DNA of 64,000 nt from Pseudomonas paeninsulae (GCF_035621475.1 NZ_CP141799.1:62001-126000); one strand, 5' to 3'; counted from the first letter of the stretch, positions 49,317 through 58,707 are shown. The notes: a model not told the origin generated them from the letters alone. Program-made: numbers and translations.

Positions 49317-50735
49317 TCAGGCTGCCCTGGGCAGATAAGGTCGCCAGGTTTCGGGAATCTGTTCCAGGCGCGGGTAGTTGAGCGCGTCCAGCTGCAGTTG
49401 CGAGAGCAGAAACGGCGTGTGGCGTAAATGCGGCGGCAGATGGCGCAGTTCCGGCAGCCAGAGGCTGACATAGCTGGCGTCCGGATCGAAGTGGCGGGCC
49501 TGGCGCAGGGCGTTGAAGGGCCGCTGCTGCCGCGGGTCGCAGCTGACGCCGGCCAGGTAGGCCCAATTGCCCCAGTTGCTCGCCGGGTCGTAGTCGATCA
49601 GGTGTTCCTCGAACCAGGCGGCGCCGTATCGCCAATCCTGTTGCAAGTCGTTGATCAGGTAACTGGCGACGACTTGCCGACCACGGTTGGACATGAAACC
49701 GGTATCGGCCAGTTCGCGCATATTGGCGTCCACCAGCGGCATGCCGGTACGGCCCTGGCACCAGCGGTCGAAGCCTCGATCGAGGCGTTGCGGGGCGTGC
49801 TCCGTGGCTTTCAAATCGCCCGCCTTGAATAGTGCGCTGCCGTGACGAACCAGGGTCCAGCGAAAGAAATCGCGCCAGAGCAGCTGCAGCCACAAGCAAT
49901 AGGTTGAGTCGTTGCCCCCGTATTGCGCCTCATGCCGGCGTAATTCGGCCACCACCCGCCGCGCCGAGAGGCTGCCGTTGGCCAGCCAGGGGGAGAGTTT
50001 CGACGAGTACTCACTGCCGATCATGCCGTTGCGCGTGTCCTTGTAGTGGCGCACCCCCTGGCTGTTCCACAGGTAATCGCGCAGGCGAGCCTGGGCCGCG
50101 GTTTCTCCGCCGGAGAAGGGGAAGGCGCTGGCCGGCACGCTGAGCGGCTCGCCCAGGCCCAGCCGAGACAGGCTTGGCAGCACTTGCAGCAGCGCCTGCG
50201 CGCCGTCCGGTAAGGGCGGCAGAAACTGCGGCGGGGGGCGGGGCTGGAACACGTGCAGGCGTTCCTCGACCAGGTTCTTGAACTGGCTAAATACCGGCGG
50301 CAGCTGTTCGGCTGGACAGGGCAGTTCCTCGGCGTGCAGCAGATTGTTGCCAGGTACTTGCTGCAGCGCGACGCCGGCAAGCGCGCCCTGCACACGGGCG
50401 AGTTGCGCGCGTTCGTCCGGGGCGATTTCTTCCAGGGTCAGCACCTGATCCAGGCCGAGCTGGCTGACCAGTCGGGGGAGCACCTGCTCTGGCGTACCCG
50501 GCAGAACCAGTAAGTGCGAACCACGCTGGCGCAGCGCGCCATCCAGCACCATCAGGCTCTCCAGGAGAAAGCGCGCACGGTGCACGCCGAGCCGGCGGGT
50601 GCCGAGGGCGCAGGTCTGCAACTGCGCCGGATCGAAGACGAACACCGGCAGCAGGCACTCGGCACTCAGTCCGGCCTGCAAGGCCGGGTGATCGTCGAGA
50701 CGCAGATCCTGTTTGAACCACAGCAGTGCGCGCAT
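49317..50735 (-). CDS. DASH-type cryptochrome/photolyase
   Basis: The 472-residue flavoprotein has an N-terminal antenna domain (ALLWFKQDLRLDDHPAL) and a FAD-binding C-terminal domain. The latter includes SSKLSPWLANGSLSARRV, LLWRDFFRW, TGFMSNRGRQVVASYLIND and YDPASNWGNWAYLAGVSCDP. The last segment is typical of CRY-DASH. Such proteins repair UV dimers in single-stranded DNA or act as blue-light sensors. GAGG precedes ATG 50735. In PAO1 I know no such gene at this place, so it may be lineage-specific. Confidence 0.88.
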   Translation of the reverse strand: MRALLWFKQDLRLDDHPALQAGLSAECLLPVFVFDPAQLQTCALGTRRLGVHRARFLLESLMVLDGALRQRGSHLLVLPGTPEQVLPRLVSQLGLDQVLTLEEIAPDERAQLARVQGALAGVALQQVPGNNLLHAEELPCPAEQLPPVFSQFKNLVEERLHVFQPRPPPQFLPPLPDGAQALLQVLPSLSRLGLGEPLSVPASAFPFSGGETAAQARLRDYLWNSQGVRHYKDTRNGMIGSEYSSKLSPWLANGSLSARRVVAELRRHEAQYGGNDSTYCLWLQLLWRDFFRWTLVRHGSALFKAGDLKATEHAPQRLDRGFDRWCQGRTGMPLVDANMRELADTGFMSNRGRQVVASYLINDLQQDWRYGAAWFEEHLIDYDPASNWGNWAYLAGVSCDPRQQRPFNALRQARHFDPDASYVSLWLPELRHLPPHLRHTPFLLSQLQLDALNYPRLEQIPETWRPYLPRAA

Positions 50736-50857
50736 GGTGGGTTCCTCAAGCATCGGCGAAGGTGCGCTTGCCGCCGATTAGCCTCACGAAGGCGTTTTGC
50801 CGACAGACTCACGCCTACTACAACATTAGACTGTCGTGACCTGTCGAGGAGTGCTGC

Positions 50858-51451
50858 ATGGATATTTTCGGGATCGCGGTGTTGATCTTTCTGGTGACCG
50901 ACCCGTTCGGCAATATCGCCATTTTTATCGCCGCGCTGAAGAACGTCGCGCCCAAGCGCCGGCTGTGGGTGGCGGGGCGCGAGTTGCTCTGTGCTCTGGC
51001 CTTCCTCCTGCTGTTCCTTACCTTTGGTGACAAAGTACTCAGCGCCCTGGGTTTGTCGCGCGAGGCAACCGCGATTGCCGGCGGTATCATCCTGTTCGTG
51101 ATTGCCATGCGCCTGATCTTTCCCGGCCCGCAGGGCGTGCTCGGCGATGTGCCGGATGGCGAGCCGATGTTGGTGCCGCTGGCCACCCCGGCGGTAGCCG
51201 GGCCCTCGGCCCTGGCGGTATTGATGACCCTGCGCAATACCCACGAAGGGCCGCTCTGGGAGCTCTACCTGGCCGTCATCCTGGCGTGGGCGGCGACCGC
51301 CTTTATCTTGTTGCAGGCCTCGTTCCTGCAGCGTTTCCTCGGCCCTCGCGGGCTGACCGCAGTGGAGCGACTGATGGGTATGCTGTTGATCATGCTCAGC
51401 GTCGACATGCTGCTGGATAACCTGCAAAGCGTGTTGCATATCAGCCCATGA
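50858..51451 (+). CDS. MarC-family integral membrane protein
   Basis: The 197-residue protein has six membrane helices, for example IFGIAVLIFLVTDPFGNIAI and LVPLATPAVAGPSALAVL, the latter typical of MarC/YhgN. Function of the family is not established; the old link to multiple antibiotic resistance was not upheld. GAGGAG precedes the ATG, and its stop overlaps the amidase start (ATGA). Confidence 0.9.
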   Translation: MDIFGIAVLIFLVTDPFGNIAIFIAALKNVAPKRRLWVAGRELLCALAFLLLFLTFGDKVLSALGLSREATAIAGGIILFVIAMRLIFPGPQGVLGDVPDGEPMLVPLATPAVAGPSALAVLMTLRNTHEGPLWELYLAVILAWAATAFILLQASFLQRFLGPRGLTAVERLMGMLLIMLSVDMLLDNLQSVLHISP

Positions 51452-52227
51452 GAATCCTTTGCCTTGCCCTGTTGCTTTGCCTGCTCGCCGGTTGTGCCAG
51501 CGGTCCGCGCATCGACAGTCGTTACACGGCGATCGGCCAGAACAGCCGGGTGCAGTACATCGTCCTGCATTACACCTCGACCAATCTGTCGAACTCGTTG
51601 CGTCTGTTGACCGAGGAGGAGGTCAGTAGCCATTACCTGATCGGTGATACGCCGGCGATCATCTACCGCCTGGTCGATGAAAACCGCCGTGCCTGGCACG
51701 CCGGGGAAAGCCAGTGGCAGGGGCGTACCTGGCTCAATGCCAGCACGATCGGCATCGAGCTGGTTAACCGTGGTTATTCCGACGGGCCCAACGGGCGTCA
51801 ATGGCAACCCTTTGCCCCGGCGCAGATCGAGGCGCTGGTCGAATTGCTCAAGGACATCATGCAGCGCCACCAGCTGGCGCCGGGCAGCATCCTCGCCCAC
51901 AGTGACGTGGCGCCGCAGCGCAAGGTCGATCCGGGGCCGCTGTTCCCCTGGAAACGCCTGGCCGATGCCGGTCTGCTGCCCTGGCCGGATGCCCACGCCG
52001 TGGCGCAGCAACAGGCAGAGTTCAGCCAGAGCCTGCCCACGGTGGCCTGGTTTCAGCAGCAGCTGCAGCGCCAGGGCTATCTGGTGCCCGAGCATGGCGA
52101 GCTGGATGAGGCCACGCGCAATGTGCTGGCAGCCTTCCAGATGAAGTACCGCCCGGCGCGCTACGACGGTGAGCCGGATGCCGAGACGGCGGCGCTGCTG
52201 CTGGTTTTGGGGCGCCCTACACGCTAG
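51448..52227 (+). CDS. ampDh2: Lipoprotein N-acetylmuramoyl-L-alanine amidase (AmpDh2-like)
   Basis: The 259-residue peptidoglycan amidase has a lipobox LLAGCAS (Cys16) and so would sit on the outer membrane. The zinc site of the amidase_2 fold is seen in YIVLHYTST, GIELVNRGYSD and LAHSDVAPQRKVDPGPLFPW. A C-terminal peptidoglycan-binding helix bundle (QQLQRQGYLVPEHGELDEAT) follows. From memory PA5485 (AmpDh2) has the same neighbours. It takes part in wall recycling and AmpC control. Confidence 0.92.
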   Translation: MRILCLALLLCLLAGCASGPRIDSRYTAIGQNSRVQYIVLHYTSTNLSNSLRLLTEEEVSSHYLIGDTPAIIYRLVDENRRAWHAGESQWQGRTWLNASTIGIELVNRGYSDGPNGRQWQPFAPAQIEALVELLKDIMQRHQLAPGSILAHSDVAPQRKVDPGPLFPWKRLADAGLLPWPDAHAVAQQQAEFSQSLPTVAWFQQQLQRQGYLVPEHGELDEATRNVLAAFQMKYRPARYDGEPDAETAALLLVLGRPTR

Positions 52228-52276
52228 CTCGATCACCGCTCGTGGTCAGTGCTCAGCCATCCGCTGTCCGTTAGTA

Positions 52277-52307
52277 CTCCTCCCCTCTCCCTCTCCCTCT
52301 CCCTCTT
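52277..52307 (+). repeat. Pyrimidine tract with CTCTCC hexamer repeat
   Basis: Thirty-one consecutive pyrimidines contain the hexamer CTCTCC in tandem at 52285-52290, 52291-52296 and 52297-52302, plus CTCT at 52303-52306. It lies in the 302-bp gap between ampDh2 and the permease gene. Such tracts are rare in this GC-rich genome and can change copy number by slippage. Confidence 0.85.
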
Positions 52308-52452
52308 GCGTTTGCGTGCCTGGGCCGCGGCCGGTCGGCGGCTGCTTGCCCGGCGGCATAAGCTCGCGCGCGCAGCGCCACAGCCTGCGACCGCCATGCA
52401 TCGATTCTCCCGGGTGTTGCGAAAGTTGCGGGCAGGTACTGCTGGACAAAAA

Positions 52453-52462
52453 TTGTATACAA
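52453..52462. promoter_or_regulatory. Palindrome TTGTATACAA upstream of the permease
   Basis: The perfect 10-bp palindrome TTGTATACAA lies 68 bases before the permease ATG, in an AT-rich stretch (52449-52515) otherwise unusual for the region. Half-site-like ACAA and ATACAA recur at 52494-52506. GntR-family regulators often bind TTGTATACAA-type sites; the regulator here is unknown. Confidence 0.5.
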
Positions 52463-52529
52463 AGAATAGGATGTTTATCGACATAGCTGTCTACAATCCG
52501 CATACAAGAATAACAGCGAGTACCCCAGC

Positions 52530-54065
52530 ATGACGACTTCACCTGTTACGCCGTCTCCTGCGCCGCGCCCGGAAGACGAAAATCTTGGCATCGGTGCCAA
52601 CCTTGCCTATGGCTTGCAGCATGTGCTGACCATGTATGGCGGTATCGTTGCCGTGCCACTGATCGTTGGTCAGGCCGCGGGCTTGTCGCCAGCGGATATC
52701 GGCCTGCTGATCGCCGCCTCGCTATTCGCCGGTGGCCTGGCGACGCTGTTGCAAACCATCGGCCTGCCGTTCTTTGGCTGCCAGTTACCGCTGGTGCAGG
52801 GCGTTTCCTTCGCGGGTGTGGCGACCATGATCGCGATCATCGGTAGTGACGGCGCGGGTGGCATACCCGTAGTGCTCGGTGCGGTGATTGCGGCGGCCTT
52901 CATTGGCCTGCTGATCACCCCGATATTCTCGCGGATTACTCAGTTCTTTCCGCCGCTGGTCAATGGCATCGTCATCACCATCATCGGCCTCACCCTGATG
53001 CCGGTGGCGGCGCGTTGGGCGATGGGCGGCAACAGCCGCGCCGAGGATTTCGGCAGCATGGCCAATATCGGCCTTGCGGCGCTGACCCTTGCCACCGTGC
53101 TGCTCCTGAGCAAGCTCGGCAGCGCCAGCATCTCACGCCTGTCGATCCTGCTGGCCATGGTGATCGGTACCCTGGTTGCGGTGGCGCTGGGTATGGCGGA
53201 TTTTTCCAGGGTTGGCGAAGGGCCGATCCTGGCTTTCCCGGCTCCATTCCATTTCGGCATGCCGACCTTCCAGGTTGCGGCGATCATTTCGATGCTGATC
53301 GTGATCATCGTTACCCTGGTGGAAACCTCGGCGGACATCCTCGCGGTCGGTGACATCATCGAGACCAAAGTGGATTCCAAGCGCCTGGGCAATGGCCTGC
53401 GCGCCGACATGATCTCCAGTATGTTCGCGCCGATCTTCGGCTCATTCACCCAGAGCGCGTTCGCCCAGAATGTCGGCCTGGTAGCCGTCACCGGGGTCAA
53501 GAGCCGCTACGTGGTGGCCACCAGTGGCCTGATTCTGGTGACCTTGGGTTTGCTGCCGGTCATGGGCCGTCTGGTTGCCGCAGTCCCTACCTCGGTATTG
53601 GGGGGGGCTGGCATCGTGCTGTTCGGTACGGTGGCCGCCAGCGGCATCCGCACCTTGTCCAAGGTCGACTACCGCAACAATATGAATCTGATCGTCGTGG
53701 CGACCTCAATCGGCTTCGGCATGATTCCCATCGCCGCGCCGACCTTCTACCACCAATTCCCGGCCTGGTTCGAAACCATCTTCCACTCCGGCATCAGCTC
53801 GGCGGCGATCATGGCGATCCTGCTGAACCTGGCGTTCAACCACTTCAAGGCCGGTAACTCGGACCAGCAATCGGTCTTCGCCGCGGCCAGCGAACGCACC
53901 TTGCGCTACCAGGATGTCGCCGCGTTGAACGATGGTGACTACTTCAAGGGCGGTAAGTTATTCGACGCTGAGGGTCGGGAGGTCCCGCTGGTGGTGGCAA
54001 GTGCTCCGGCGAGCAGGTCAGGCGGCGGGCAAGCGTCGACAGTGGCAGCGGCCGCCGACAGCTAG
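52530..54065 (+). CDS. NCS2 nucleobase permease, probably xanthine/urate type
   Basis: The 511-residue transporter has about 12-14 membrane segments and the nucleobase-cation symporter-2 fold. The family signature reads QNVGLVAVTGVKSRY. The Gln at its start and Gly after Thr are typical of xanthine and urate carriers (XanQ, for example), while uracil carriers usually have Glu and Arg. A long hydrophilic C-terminus follows. The gene is not part of the usual ampDh2-kinB neighbourhood and may be a later arrival. Confidence 0.85.
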   Translation: MTTSPVTPSPAPRPEDENLGIGANLAYGLQHVLTMYGGIVAVPLIVGQAAGLSPADIGLLIAASLFAGGLATLLQTIGLPFFGCQLPLVQGVSFAGVATMIAIIGSDGAGGIPVVLGAVIAAAFIGLLITPIFSRITQFFPPLVNGIVITIIGLTLMPVAARWAMGGNSRAEDFGSMANIGLAALTLATVLLLSKLGSASISRLSILLAMVIGTLVAVALGMADFSRVGEGPILAFPAPFHFGMPTFQVAAIISMLIVIIVTLVETSADILAVGDIIETKVDSKRLGNGLRADMISSMFAPIFGSFTQSAFAQNVGLVAVTGVKSRYVVATSGLILVTLGLLPVMGRLVAAVPTSVLGGAGIVLFGTVAASGIRTLSKVDYRNNMNLIVVATSIGFGMIPIAAPTFYHQFPAWFETIFHSGISSAAIMAILLNLAFNHFKAGNSDQQSVFAAASERTLRYQDVAALNDGDYFKGGKLFDAEGREVPLVVASAPASRSGGGQASTVAAAADS

Positions 54066-54259
54066 GCCGGCGCTAATAAGCGTCAGCGCCAGCTTCAAGC
54101 CCGTCGCCAAGCGCCCAGCATCGTCTCGACAACGGTGGCCGATTGGTCGTGACTGGGGATGATGGCGGGCATCCATCTGGCTCCTGTACCAGGCTCTGGC
54201 ATCCGCCTGGGCAGGCTGATGCCAGTAGTAAAGTGCAATCCTGACGCCAAGGCTGCCGC

Positions 54260-56035
54260 TCAGAACGGCAGTTCCAGATAGAAGCGCGCGCCCTGCCTCG
54301 GCCGTGACTGCACGCCGATGCGCCCGCCGTGCAGTTGGGCGATTTCCTTGCACAGCGCCAGGCCGAGGCCGGCGCCACCGGTCTTGCGCCCGACCTGGAC
54401 GAACGGCTCGAATATCCGCGCTTGCTGGCTGTAGGGAATGCCCTCGCCATCATCCTCGACGCTGACGATCAGCCGCTGACCCTGGCGCCGTGCCTGCAGA
54501 CGGACCTGCCCGTCGGCGTGACTGTGGCGCAGGGCGTTGCCGAGCAGGTTGTCGAGGGCTCGTTCGATCTGCAGACGATCCAGATCGATCTCCGGCAGCG
54601 CGCCGCCGACCTCGACGCTCAGTGTGACCCGGTGTTCGGCGGCCTGGGCGGCGAAGCGCTGTTGCGCCTGCTGCAGCAGTTGTTCGAGGTCGCACGGGCG
54701 CCTATCGAGCTGTTGCAGGCCGTTCTGGTAGCGCGAGAAATTCAGCAGGTCGTTGATCAGGCGTACCAGGCGGTGCATCTCTTCGTCGATGGTGCGCAAC
54801 AGGTCGGTTTCACGGGCTTCGTCGCTGAAGTGCAGACGCTCCTGCAGCAGACCGAAGGCCATGTGCATGCCGGTCACCGGGGTGCGCAGTTCATGCGAGG
54901 CGCGCAGCACGAACTCGTTGCGCACGCGTTCGAAGGTGCGCTGCTTGGTGACGTCGTGGAGCACCATCACCGCGCCCTGGATATGCCCCGAGGCATGACT
55001 GACCGGGGTCAGGCTGTAAGCCAGCAGGCGGGTTTCCCCGTCGGCTTCGATCTGCAGGTCCTCCAGCGCCTGTTCCAGGTTCTTGCCTTGCAGCACACGT
55101 TGCAGCTGCTCATCCAGTTCAGGCTTGTGCAGGGCGTGGCCGAGGCTCTGACCGAGAGGCTGGTCGTGCCAGTCGAGCTGGCGCTGGGCGACGGGGTTGA
55201 AGTGTTCCAATAGGCCGTGGCGATCGAAAATCAACAAGCCGTCATCGATGCTGTCGAGCACCGCCTGCAGGCGGCGCTGCTCGGCCATCAGCGCGGCGAT
55301 GTTGCTGTTCTTGAACTTCTGCACGGCCTCGGCCATCAGGCCGAAACGCCGGCTCAGGGTGGTCAGCTCGGCGGCCTGGGAGATGGGCAAGGACACCTGG
55401 AAATCACCCTGGCCGATCTGGTCGGCGGCGCGCGCCAGGGCTTCGATCGGCTGACTGAAGCGCCGCGCGATGCTGTGCGCGGTGATGAAGCCAATGACCA
55501 GCACGGCCAGGCCGATCAGACCGAGTAGCCCGGTAATCAGCCAGGCACGTTCGCGCATCATTGTCTGGGCGCTGTGCATCTGCTCGACATAGCGCATCTG
55601 GATGGCATTGATACGGTCGCGCAGGGCCCTCAGGGCGTGACCGAAGTCGTCGTTGTTGAGTAGTTGGCGACGTACCGCCAGCGGTGTTTTCAGGAGGTTC
55701 TGGTAATGCGCATAGGCGCGGCCGATCTCGGCCACGGCCTGGCGGTCGCTGTCATCGATGGCGCCTGCGCTGGCCTTGCCGAGCCACTGCTGAAAGCGCG
55801 CGTCGGAGGTTTTCAAGGCATCGCGGTCGAGCTTGTCGGCAATCATCAGGATGACCTGGGTGCCCATCTCCTGACGCAGGCCGAGGGAGGCGTCGATGAT
55901 GGCGAGGTTGCGGGTCATCGCTTGGTTCTGCCCTTTGCTCAGCTGCCACACGCTGAACATGCCGAGCAGTAGGCCGAACAGGGCGACGGTGATCAGCGCA
56001 CTGCTGCTGAGGAACAGCTGACTGCGCAGTTTCAT
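54260..56035 (-). CDS. kinB: Sensor histidine kinase KinB
   Basis: The 591-residue kinase has two membrane helices (about 10-30 and 164-186) around a periplasmic sensor. HAMP, a PAS domain (LDSIDDGLLIFDRHGLLEHF), HisKA with the phospho-His in RASHELRTPVTGMHM, and HATPase (NLLGNALRHSHADG, VEDDGEGIPYS, GAGLGLALCKEI) follow. It controls AlgB and, in P. aeruginosa, alginate and virulence. Its start overlaps the algB stop (ATGA). The downstream gap 54066-54259 holds nothing I recognise. Confidence 0.93.
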   Translation of the reverse strand: MKLRSQLFLSSSALITVALFGLLLGMFSVWQLSKGQNQAMTRNLAIIDASLGLRQEMGTQVILMIADKLDRDALKTSDARFQQWLGKASAGAIDDSDRQAVAEIGRAYAHYQNLLKTPLAVRRQLLNNDDFGHALRALRDRINAIQMRYVEQMHSAQTMMRERAWLITGLLGLIGLAVLVIGFITAHSIARRFSQPIEALARAADQIGQGDFQVSLPISQAAELTTLSRRFGLMAEAVQKFKNSNIAALMAEQRRLQAVLDSIDDGLLIFDRHGLLEHFNPVAQRQLDWHDQPLGQSLGHALHKPELDEQLQRVLQGKNLEQALEDLQIEADGETRLLAYSLTPVSHASGHIQGAVMVLHDVTKQRTFERVRNEFVLRASHELRTPVTGMHMAFGLLQERLHFSDEARETDLLRTIDEEMHRLVRLINDLLNFSRYQNGLQQLDRRPCDLEQLLQQAQQRFAAQAAEHRVTLSVEVGGALPEIDLDRLQIERALDNLLGNALRHSHADGQVRLQARRQGQRLIVSVEDDGEGIPYSQQARIFEPFVQVGRKTGGAGLGLALCKEIAQLHGGRIGVQSRPRQGARFYLELPF

Positions 56036-57381
56036 AGGTCGAGCAGCTTGCGTTTGCGGTACAGGGTCGAGGCGTCGATACCGAGTGTCTTGGCCGCCTG
56101 TTCGAGGGTGTCGCTGCTGGCCAACACCGCGCCGATGTGGGCCTTCTCCAGTTCCTCCAGGCTCATCGCGGCGCCGACCTGCGGACCCTTGCCAGACGGC
56201 TGTTCACCGAGGCCGAGGTGGCTGACCTCGACCAGCGGCTGGGCGCAGATGATGCTGGCGCGTTCGATCACATTGCGCAGTTCGCGAATGTTGCCGGGCC
56301 AGCGGTAGGCCAGCAATGCCGCGCGCGCGGCATCACTGAAATCCCGCGCCGGGCGGGCGTATTCCTTGACGAAGTGGGCGAGAAAACGCTCGGCCAGCGG
56401 CAGCAGGTCTTCGCTGCGCTCGCGCAGTGGCGGCAGACTGAGGGTGATGACGTTGAGGCGGTAGAGCAGGTCTTCACGAAACTGACCATCCTTGACCATC
56501 TCGCCGAGGATTCGATTGGTGGCGGCGAGGATGCGCACGTCGGCCTGGCGCGTCACCGGGTCACCGATCCGCTCGTATTGCCTGTCCTGGATGAACCGCA
56601 GCAACTTGGGTTGCAGGGTCAGCGGGAAATCGCCGATCTCGTCGAGGAACAGGCTGCCGCCGTCGGCCTGGTTGACTCGGCCCTGAGTGCTTTCGCTGGC
56701 GCCGGTGAAGGCGCCGCGGCTATGGCCGAACAGTTCGCTTTCCATCAGTTCGGCGCTCAGCGAGGGGCAGTTGATGGTCACGCAGTACTTTTTCGCCCGC
56801 CGGCTCCAGCCATGAATGGCCTGCGCCAGTTCACCCTTGCCGGTGCCGGACTCGCCGAGAATGAGGATGTTGGCGTCGGTAACGGCCACCTGACGCGCGG
56901 TTTCCAGGATCGCCATCATGGTCGGATTGTTCGAGTCGAGGTCATTTTTGCTGTTGCGCACCTGGCCTTCCAGGGCATCCAGGCGGGTGGACATGGAGCG
57001 AATTTCCAGTTGTTTGGTCGCGGCCATGCGCAGTTGCTCGGGGCTGCAGGGCTTGACCAGGTAATCTGCCGCGCCGGCCTGCATGGCATCCACTGCGGTA
57101 TCCACCGCGGAATGCGCGGTCACTATCACCACGCGCATCCAGGGCGCCTGCACGCGCATCTGGGCGAGGACGTCGAGGCCGTTGTCCTCGCCCAGACGCA
57201 GATCGAGGAAGCACAGGTCGAACACCTGGCGTTGCAGCAGCGCTTCAGCCTGATTGGCACTGCTGGCCGTGGCAACCTGATGGCCAGCGTCCTCCAGGCA
57301 GTAACGGAAGGTGCGTAAGATCGCCGCCTCGTCATCGACCAGCAGGATGCGCCCGCCTGATTGTGCTGCGTCCATGTCCAT
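56032..57381 (-). CDS. algB: NtrC-family response regulator AlgB
   Basis: The 449-residue regulator has a receiver domain (LVDDEAAILRTFRYCLEDAG, phospho-Asp in CFLDLRLGEDNG). Its AAA+ domain has Walker A LGESGTGKGELA and the sigma-54 contact motif GAFTGA intact, and a Fis-type helix-turn-helix lies at the end. Three ATGs lie close together. ATG 57381 was chosen because GGAG is 6 bases before it and the length equals the 449 residues I recall for P. aeruginosa AlgB. Confidence 0.93.
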   Translation of the reverse strand: MDMDAAQSGGRILLVDDEAAILRTFRYCLEDAGHQVATASSANQAEALLQRQVFDLCFLDLRLGEDNGLDVLAQMRVQAPWMRVVIVTAHSAVDTAVDAMQAGAADYLVKPCSPEQLRMAATKQLEIRSMSTRLDALEGQVRNSKNDLDSNNPTMMAILETARQVAVTDANILILGESGTGKGELAQAIHGWSRRAKKYCVTINCPSLSAELMESELFGHSRGAFTGASESTQGRVNQADGGSLFLDEIGDFPLTLQPKLLRFIQDRQYERIGDPVTRQADVRILAATNRILGEMVKDGQFREDLLYRLNVITLSLPPLRERSEDLLPLAERFLAHFVKEYARPARDFSDAARAALLAYRWPGNIRELRNVIERASIICAQPLVEVSHLGLGEQPSGKGPQVGAAMSLEELEKAHIGAVLASSDTLEQAAKTLGIDASTLYRKRKLLDL

Positions 57382-57536
57382 GTCCATCTCCAGATGGCTG
57401 AATATAAGGATTAGTCCCAGGGATTTCGTGCAAGTTGCATGACGAGCATGCGGAGATCTTGCAAAATGCATGCTGGTGGTTCTGAGTATTATTAATAACG
57501 TGTTGATATATATGAATTTAATTTTAATTTATGGAC

Positions 57537-57552
57537 TGGCACAGGCTCTGCA
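57537..57552 (+). promoter_or_regulatory. Sigma-54-type promoter upstream of the BON gene
   Basis: TGGCACAGGCTCTGCA fits the -24/-12 pattern TGGCACG-N4-TTGCA with exact GG-to-GC spacing and two mismatches. It points toward the BON-domain gene and is 63 bases from its ATG. An AT-rich stretch (57486-57532) lies just upstream, as often needed for DNA bending. The divergent neighbour is algB, whose product has the sigma-54 contact motif. Confidence 0.6.
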
Positions 57553-57614
57553 ATAGTCCACTTACACATAGCTGCCGCAGGTAGCGCGTAAGTGGATTCG
57601 ATAGGAGTACTGCC

Positions 57615-58451
57615 ATGCATCAGTTGAAAACTCTGGCCCTGGCCACCGCGACCGCCGGTTTGTTCGCCTTCATGCCCTTGGCGGCCTACGCCGAGCAGGG
57701 CGATCTGAGCAGTCAGCTGAGCGAAGCCCGCCAGGAAGGCTCGATCTGGACGGCGTTCGCCCTCAACCGTCACCTCAGCCCGTTCAAGATCGATGTGGAT
57801 GTCGAGAACGGCAGCGCGCTGCTCACCGGCAGCGTGGAAACCGCTGTCGAGCGCGATCTTGCCGAGCAGGTGGCGTTGGGCATCGAAGGGGTGAACAAGG
57901 TTGATAACCAGCTGCAGGTCGATCCGAAGATCGAACCCACAGTCAGCAGCGGATCGACCCTGGCGCAGCGTTTCGATGACGCCACCCTGGTCGCCACGGT
58001 GAAGTCCAAGCTGCTGTGGAACAGCAACACCGAAGGCCTGGACATCAAGGTGATCAGCGAGAACGGTGTGGTGACCCTGTCAGGCAGTGCACAGACACCG
58101 GCGGCCAAGGAGCTGGCCGGGCGTCTGACGGCCAATACCGACGGTGTGCGCCAGGTGCATAACCTGCTGACCGTCAGCGCCAGCGATACTAATGCGGCGA
58201 AAGCACAGCACGCCGCGACTGATGCTGGGGCCGCGATTAGCGATACCTGGATCACCAGCAAGGTCAAATCCAGCCTGCTCTACAGCCGCAACCTCGATGG
58301 CCTGAACATCTCGGTGGCGACCAAGGCCGGTCAGGTCACTCTCGGCGGTAGCGTGCTGAGCAAGGCCGAGAAGCAACTGGCGATCGAGACCGCACGCAAC
58401 ATCCGCGGCGTTCGGGCGGTGGAGGCCGCAGGCCTGAATATCGCTGATTAA
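57615..58451 (+). CDS. Periplasmic protein with three BON domains (OsmY-like)
   Basis: The 278-residue protein has a signal peptide (TAGLFAFMPLAAYA-EQG) and three BON repeats. They begin near WTAFALNRHLSPFKIDVDV, ATLVATVKSKLLWNSNTEGL and WITSKVKSSLLYSRNLDGL. Each has the conserved Gly-containing VTLSGSA-type turn. BON proteins attach to membranes and guard the envelope under osmotic stress. TAGGAG precedes the ATG, and a sigma-54-like promoter lies upstream. Confidence 0.9.
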   Translation: MHQLKTLALATATAGLFAFMPLAAYAEQGDLSSQLSEARQEGSIWTAFALNRHLSPFKIDVDVENGSALLTGSVETAVERDLAEQVALGIEGVNKVDNQLQVDPKIEPTVSSGSTLAQRFDDATLVATVKSKLLWNSNTEGLDIKVISENGVVTLSGSAQTPAAKELAGRLTANTDGVRQVHNLLTVSASDTNAAKAQHAATDAGAAISDTWITSKVKSSLLYSRNLDGLNISVATKAGQVTLGGSVLSKAEKQLAIETARNIRGVRAVEAAGLNIAD

Positions 58452-58707
58452 GCTTTAAATGCCGGGCGACGCAATCGCGTTGCTCCCCGCTCTGCTCGTC
58501 GTGCAAAGCGCACGGCGGCCAGAGAGGGATCGGGCAGGCTGCCCGTAATCCTTGCAGGATATATTTTTATCTTATTGATTTTGCAGCATTTTTATTTTTC
58601 GTATGGCTGGCATAGCCGTTGCAATATTCAAGTTAGCAGTACCCAGCGCGAGCATCCATGCCGGCCGGGCACCGGATGACCCAGGCAAGACTGGGAGGAG
58701 TTTCAGG

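Noticed and set aside
52277..52307. Pyrimidine repeat as part of a CRISPR or coding repeat
   Set aside because: Unit length is six bases with no spacers, and frames through it lack ribosome sites or similarity.
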